From assembly GCF_900108175.1 (NCBI RefSeq), contig NZ_FNVO01000002.1, positions 435,051-499,050 of the forward strand: a stretch of DNA of 64,000 nucleotides, written 5' to 3'. A program made the position numbers and the translations under genes. The first letter of the stretch is position 1. Each line of letters starts with the position of its first letter. The notes beneath the pieces are model-generated. The model had not been told where the DNA came from. It saw nothing but the letters and a program-made list of their open reading frames with translations, and did not search any database. This document shows, in pieces, positions 61,979 through 64,000 of the stretch. The DNA is from Thermomonospora echinospora. GTDB taxonomy: Bacteria > Actinomycetota > Actinomycetes > Streptosporangiales > Streptosporangiaceae.

Positions 61979-62332
61979 CCCCGGCCGCCTCCCGGCCCGC
62001 CGCCGCGGGCCGTCACCACTGGCCGTCACCACTGGCCGTCACCGCGGGCCGTCGCCGCGGCCGTCGCGAAAGTCCGACCGCCCTCGACGCGAGCCGGCGT
62101 CCGCGCATGTCACCCCCCGGAATGGTCGCCGATATCCCCACATCACATAAAGTGTCCGGCTTATTCTGATCCGCATCGGGCATGCCGTCGGCCGTACAAC
62201 CGAACCGGCCCGCGGAACCCGGCCGGACGGGCGGTCCATGCGCGGAACCGCCTCAGCGCAGCGGCGACGGCAGGCTCCCGCACACTCCCCGCCGTACGCG
62301 ACGCCATCGCCGCGACCCCCCGAAGGAGGCGT
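61979..62332. other. Gap holding 13-bp tandem repeats and a possible promoter for the amidase gene
   Basis: These 354 bases hold no gene. GGCCGTCACCACT-type 13-bp units are repeated about 4.5 times at 62008-62068. An AT-rich stretch near 62150-62170 contains TATTCT (62162-62167), a possible -10 element of the downstream amidase gene, with no clear -35. Confidence 0.5.
62008..62068. repeat. 13-bp tandem repeat, about 4.5 copies
   Basis: Units GGCCGTCACCACT, GGCCGTCACCACT, GGCCGTCACCGCG and GGCCGTCGCCGCG are contiguous, followed by a partial GCCGTCGCG. The last units have drifted. It lies soon after the M50 gene stop. Confidence 0.9.
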
Positions 62333-63289
62333 ATGGAACTGGAGAAACGCGCGGTGTTCGGCTGGCCCGCGACGGCCGCCGGATACGCTCCCTGCGATAA
62401 CGGCCTCGTCGTCCACTACGACGGCTCCGACCAGGGCCTGGCCGGCAAGCCGCATTCCGCGTGCCGCACCTATTGGACACAAACCCGACGATTCCACATG
62501 AACACCAACGGATGGGCTGATATCGGATATGCCTTTGCCGTCTGTCCGCACGGGATCGTGCTGGAGGGGCGTGGGTGGCGGCGGGTGCAGGCGGCGCAGC
62601 CCGGGGGGAACACCACGTGGACGTCCGTGACGTTCATGAGCGGGCCCAGGGAGTCGCCGACCACCGCGCAGGTCAACGCGTTCAAGGAGCTGCGGGCCTG
62701 GCTGCGGGGCAGCGGGCTGGGGACGGGGATCCGCGGGCATCGGGACTTCATCTCCACGTCCTGTCCCGGCGACAGGTTGTACGCGATGGTCAAGAACGGC
62801 AGCCTCACCGGCGCACCGAAGGAGGACGACGACGTGCCGATCCGCACCAGCCTCGGCAAGAGCAAGCCCCAGCCCCTCGCCTGGGGTGAGTGGACCGTCA
62901 TCACCTGGGACACCGAGCACTCCGACCCGGAGGGGGCCCACGCCGGAGGCGACCATCCGGGATATGTGGCCCCGGAGGGGAGCTGGGCGGACTTCCACGC
63001 CAGTGTGCGGGTGGAGGGCCTGCTGCCCGGTGACGAGTACCAGTTGCGCTATGAGGTGCACAACTGGAAGGACGGCAGGTCGGCCGGCGACCCGTGGACG
63101 GAGATCCACGCCGACCATCCGGCCACCAGGGGCGTTCAGTTCGTCACCGGCTCCTGCGCCAAGTCGCTCAAGCGGGGCCAGCACGCCTACGTCTCCATCG
63201 CGGTCTTCCCCGCCGACGGGGTGGCGAACGGGCGGCCGGTCCCCCGGGCGGTGTCCGGCCGCTGGACCATCCGCCAGGACAGGGCCTGA
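62333..63289 (+). CDS. PGRP/amidase-2-type N-acetylmuramoyl-L-alanine amidase, endolysin-like
   Basis: The 318-residue protein has an amidase-2 fold: GLVVHYDGSDQGLAG (first His), NTNGWADIGYAFAVCPHG, IRGHRDFISTSCPGDRLYAM (second His and Cys zinc ligands). A C-terminal beta domain of about 130 residues follows (GEWTVITWDTEHSDPEGAHA, YQLRYEVHNWKDGRSAGDPW). There is no signal peptide, as in phage endolysins. A GAAGGAGG site precedes ATG 62333. No holin or phage gene is nearby. Confidence 0.8.
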   Translation: MELEKRAVFGWPATAAGYAPCDNGLVVHYDGSDQGLAGKPHSACRTYWTQTRRFHMNTNGWADIGYAFAVCPHGIVLEGRGWRRVQAAQPGGNTTWTSVTFMSGPRESPTTAQVNAFKELRAWLRGSGLGTGIRGHRDFISTSCPGDRLYAMVKNGSLTGAPKEDDDVPIRTSLGKSKPQPLAWGEWTVITWDTEHSDPEGAHAGGDHPGYVAPEGSWADFHASVRVEGLLPGDEYQLRYEVHNWKDGRSAGDPWTEIHADHPATRGVQFVTGSCAKSLKRGQHAYVSIAVFPADGVANGRPVPRAVSGRWTIRQDRA

Positions 63290-63303
63290 CGGACGGCCCC
63301 ACG

Positions 63304-63342
63304 GGAGGCGGCGCGGAGGCACGGCTCCTCCGCGCCGCCTCC
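63304..63342 (+). terminator. Very strong hairpin terminator after the amidase gene
   Basis: GGAGGCGGCGCGGAGG and CCTCCGCGCCGCCTCC form a perfect 16-bp stem with a 7-base loop, followed by TTT. It starts 15 bases after the stop codon. Confidence 0.9.
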
Positions 63343-63383
63343 TTTCCGCCCGCCCCTCGTCCTGGTCGCCGGCACGACGCGAA

Positions 63384-63411
63384 GCCGTGTCCACCGATCG
63401 GTGGACACGGC
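63384..63411. promoter_or_regulatory. 28-bp perfect palindrome upstream of the ABC ATPase gene (probable operator)
   Basis: GCCGTGTCCACCGA is followed directly by its exact reverse complement TCGGTGGACACGGC. It has no loop, which fits a protein-binding site, probably for a TetR-type dimer, better than a terminator. It ends 53 bases before the ATPase ATG. No regulator gene is adjacent in the window; the TetR at 60547 is a distant candidate. Confidence 0.7.
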
Positions 63412-63464
63412 GATGACCGACAGGTCGATCGTCCGGCGGTCCCGCGCACGAGACGCTCGAAGAC

Positions 63465-64000
63465 ATGAGCAGTGCGGTGCGGGTCAGCGGGCTGGCCAAG
63501 CGGTACGGGGAGGTCCGGGCGGTCGACGGAATCGACCTGGAGATCGAGCGGGGCGAGGTCTTCGCGCTCCTCGGGCCCAACGGGGCGGGCAAGTCCACGA
63601 CGGTGGAGATCCTGGAGGGGCACCGGCGGCGGGACGCCGGGCGGGTCGAGGTGCTGGGGCACGACCCGGGCCGGGCCACCCGCCAGTGGCGGGCGCGGCT
63701 GGGGATCGTGGCGCAGACCACCAGGGAGGCGCCGGAGCTGACCGTCCGGGAGATGGTGCGGCACTTCGCGGGCTACTACCCGCGGCCGCGCGACCCGGAC
63801 GAGGTCATCGAGGCGGTGGGGCTCACGGACAAGACCCGCACGCGCCTGGCGGGGCTGTCGGGCGGGCAGCGGCGGCGGGTGGACGTGGCGCTGGGGATCG
63901 TGGGCGATCCGGAGCTGCTGTTCCTGGACGAGCCGACGACCGGTTTCGACCCGGAGGCGCGGCGGGCGTTCTGGGAGCTGATCCGGGGGCTGGCGCACGA
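63465..64000 (+). CDS. ABC transporter ATP-binding protein, partial (C-terminus outside window)
   Basis: The first 178 codons of an ABC ATPase are present: VRVSGLAKRYGEVRAVDGID, Walker A in LLGPNGAGKSTTVEILEG, signature LAGLSGGQRRRVDVALGIVG and Walker B in ELLFLDEPTTGFDPEARRAF. The domain order and spacing match the DrrA-like drug or lipid export family. The start is ATG 63465. The permease is expected just beyond the window edge. Confidence 0.92.
   Translation, partial: MSSAVRVSGLAKRYGEVRAVDGIDLEIERGEVFALLGPNGAGKSTTVEILEGHRRRDAGRVEVLGHDPGRATRQWRARLGIVAQTTREAPELTVREMVRHFAGYYPRPRDPDEVIEAVGLTDKTRTRLAGLSGGQRRRVDVALGIVGDPELLFLDEPTTGFDPEARRAFWELIRGLAH

Noticed and set aside
62333-63289. Prophage or tailocin lysis cassette
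   Set aside because: Only the amidase looks phage-like; there is no holin, portal, tail or integrase gene around it.

Overview
The window is 64 kb of very GC-rich chromosomal DNA from an actinobacterium. Codon third positions are almost all G or C, GTG starts are common, and genes are often joined by 4-nt ATGA/GTGA overlaps. It carries actinobacterial hallmarks: the CysM/CysO/Mec cysteine route, NucS, an SCO5389-type protein, a FilP-like coiled coil, and DUF2017 next to clpS. Several MEDS-domain proteins and an LPXTG protein suggest a Streptosporangiales or Thermomonosporaceae (Actinomadura-like) or Streptomyces-like host; the genus is inference. Gene order looks like conserved chromosome core with small insertions. 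I see no prophage, IS element, CRISPR array or large biosynthetic cluster.

Layout. 0-2 kb: minus-strand alkaline-shock (Asp23) cluster. 2-5.9 kb: purU, a secreted esterase, a PLP amino-acid deaminase/aldolase and a SIMPL protein. 6-8.7 kb: a PfkB sugar kinase and a GH4 glycosidase, separated by two tandem 92-bp repeats that encode coupled mini-ORFs. 8.9-11.3 kb: ECF sigma/anti-sigma pair, DUF3618, bcp and tRNA-Leu. 11.5-14.4 kb: first MEDS signalling cluster. 14.4-23 kb: housekeeping block (L7/L12-like membrane protein, rdgB, rph, MBL hydrolase, murI, thioesterase, DUF3825, nucleotidyltransferase, cysM-cysO-mec). 23-25 kb: second MEDS pair, lying between mec and DUF2017-clpS. 26-33.6 kb: pncB, pncA, gluconokinase, helicase, M43 protease, DUF3039, AlgH and an LPXTG protein. 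33.9-41.8 kb: malic enzyme, cytidylate-kinase-like protein, YbbN thioredoxin, an ABC-type pair, DUF3817, DUF4230 and an Imm10-like protein. 41.8-60 kb: thiolase, methylmalonyl-CoA epimerase, OmpA/lipoprotein pair, FilP-like protein, AI-2E-type permease, hydrolases, an AbiEi/DUF559 protein, a double 3-hydroxyacyl-CoA dehydrogenase, LLM oxidoreductase, SCO5389, HEAT-repeat protein, RidA, GNAT and NucS. 60-64 kb: DUF3224, TetR, M50 protease, PGRP amidase and the start of an ABC ATPase.

Working together. mec, cysO and cysM form a complete protein-thiocarboxylate cysteine pathway. pncB and pncA salvage NAD. Thiolase, epimerase and the dehydrogenase serve acyl-CoA metabolism. The MEDS proteins (three fused to STAS domains, two to GHKL-type kinase domains) look like sensory partner-switching modules.

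Most unusual structure. Local tandem duplications repeatedly include gene ends. Examples are the 92-bp units before the GH4 gene, an 80-bp unit at 51.8 kb (both create short ORFs ending in GTGA overlaps), a 22-bp unit at the helicase stop, and a mosaic graveyard at 57.9-58.1 kb built from pieces of three neighbouring genes. A 12-copy GGGTC array, a 28-bp perfect palindrome before the last gene, and a CysO with a tail beyond its Gly-Gly also deserve attention.
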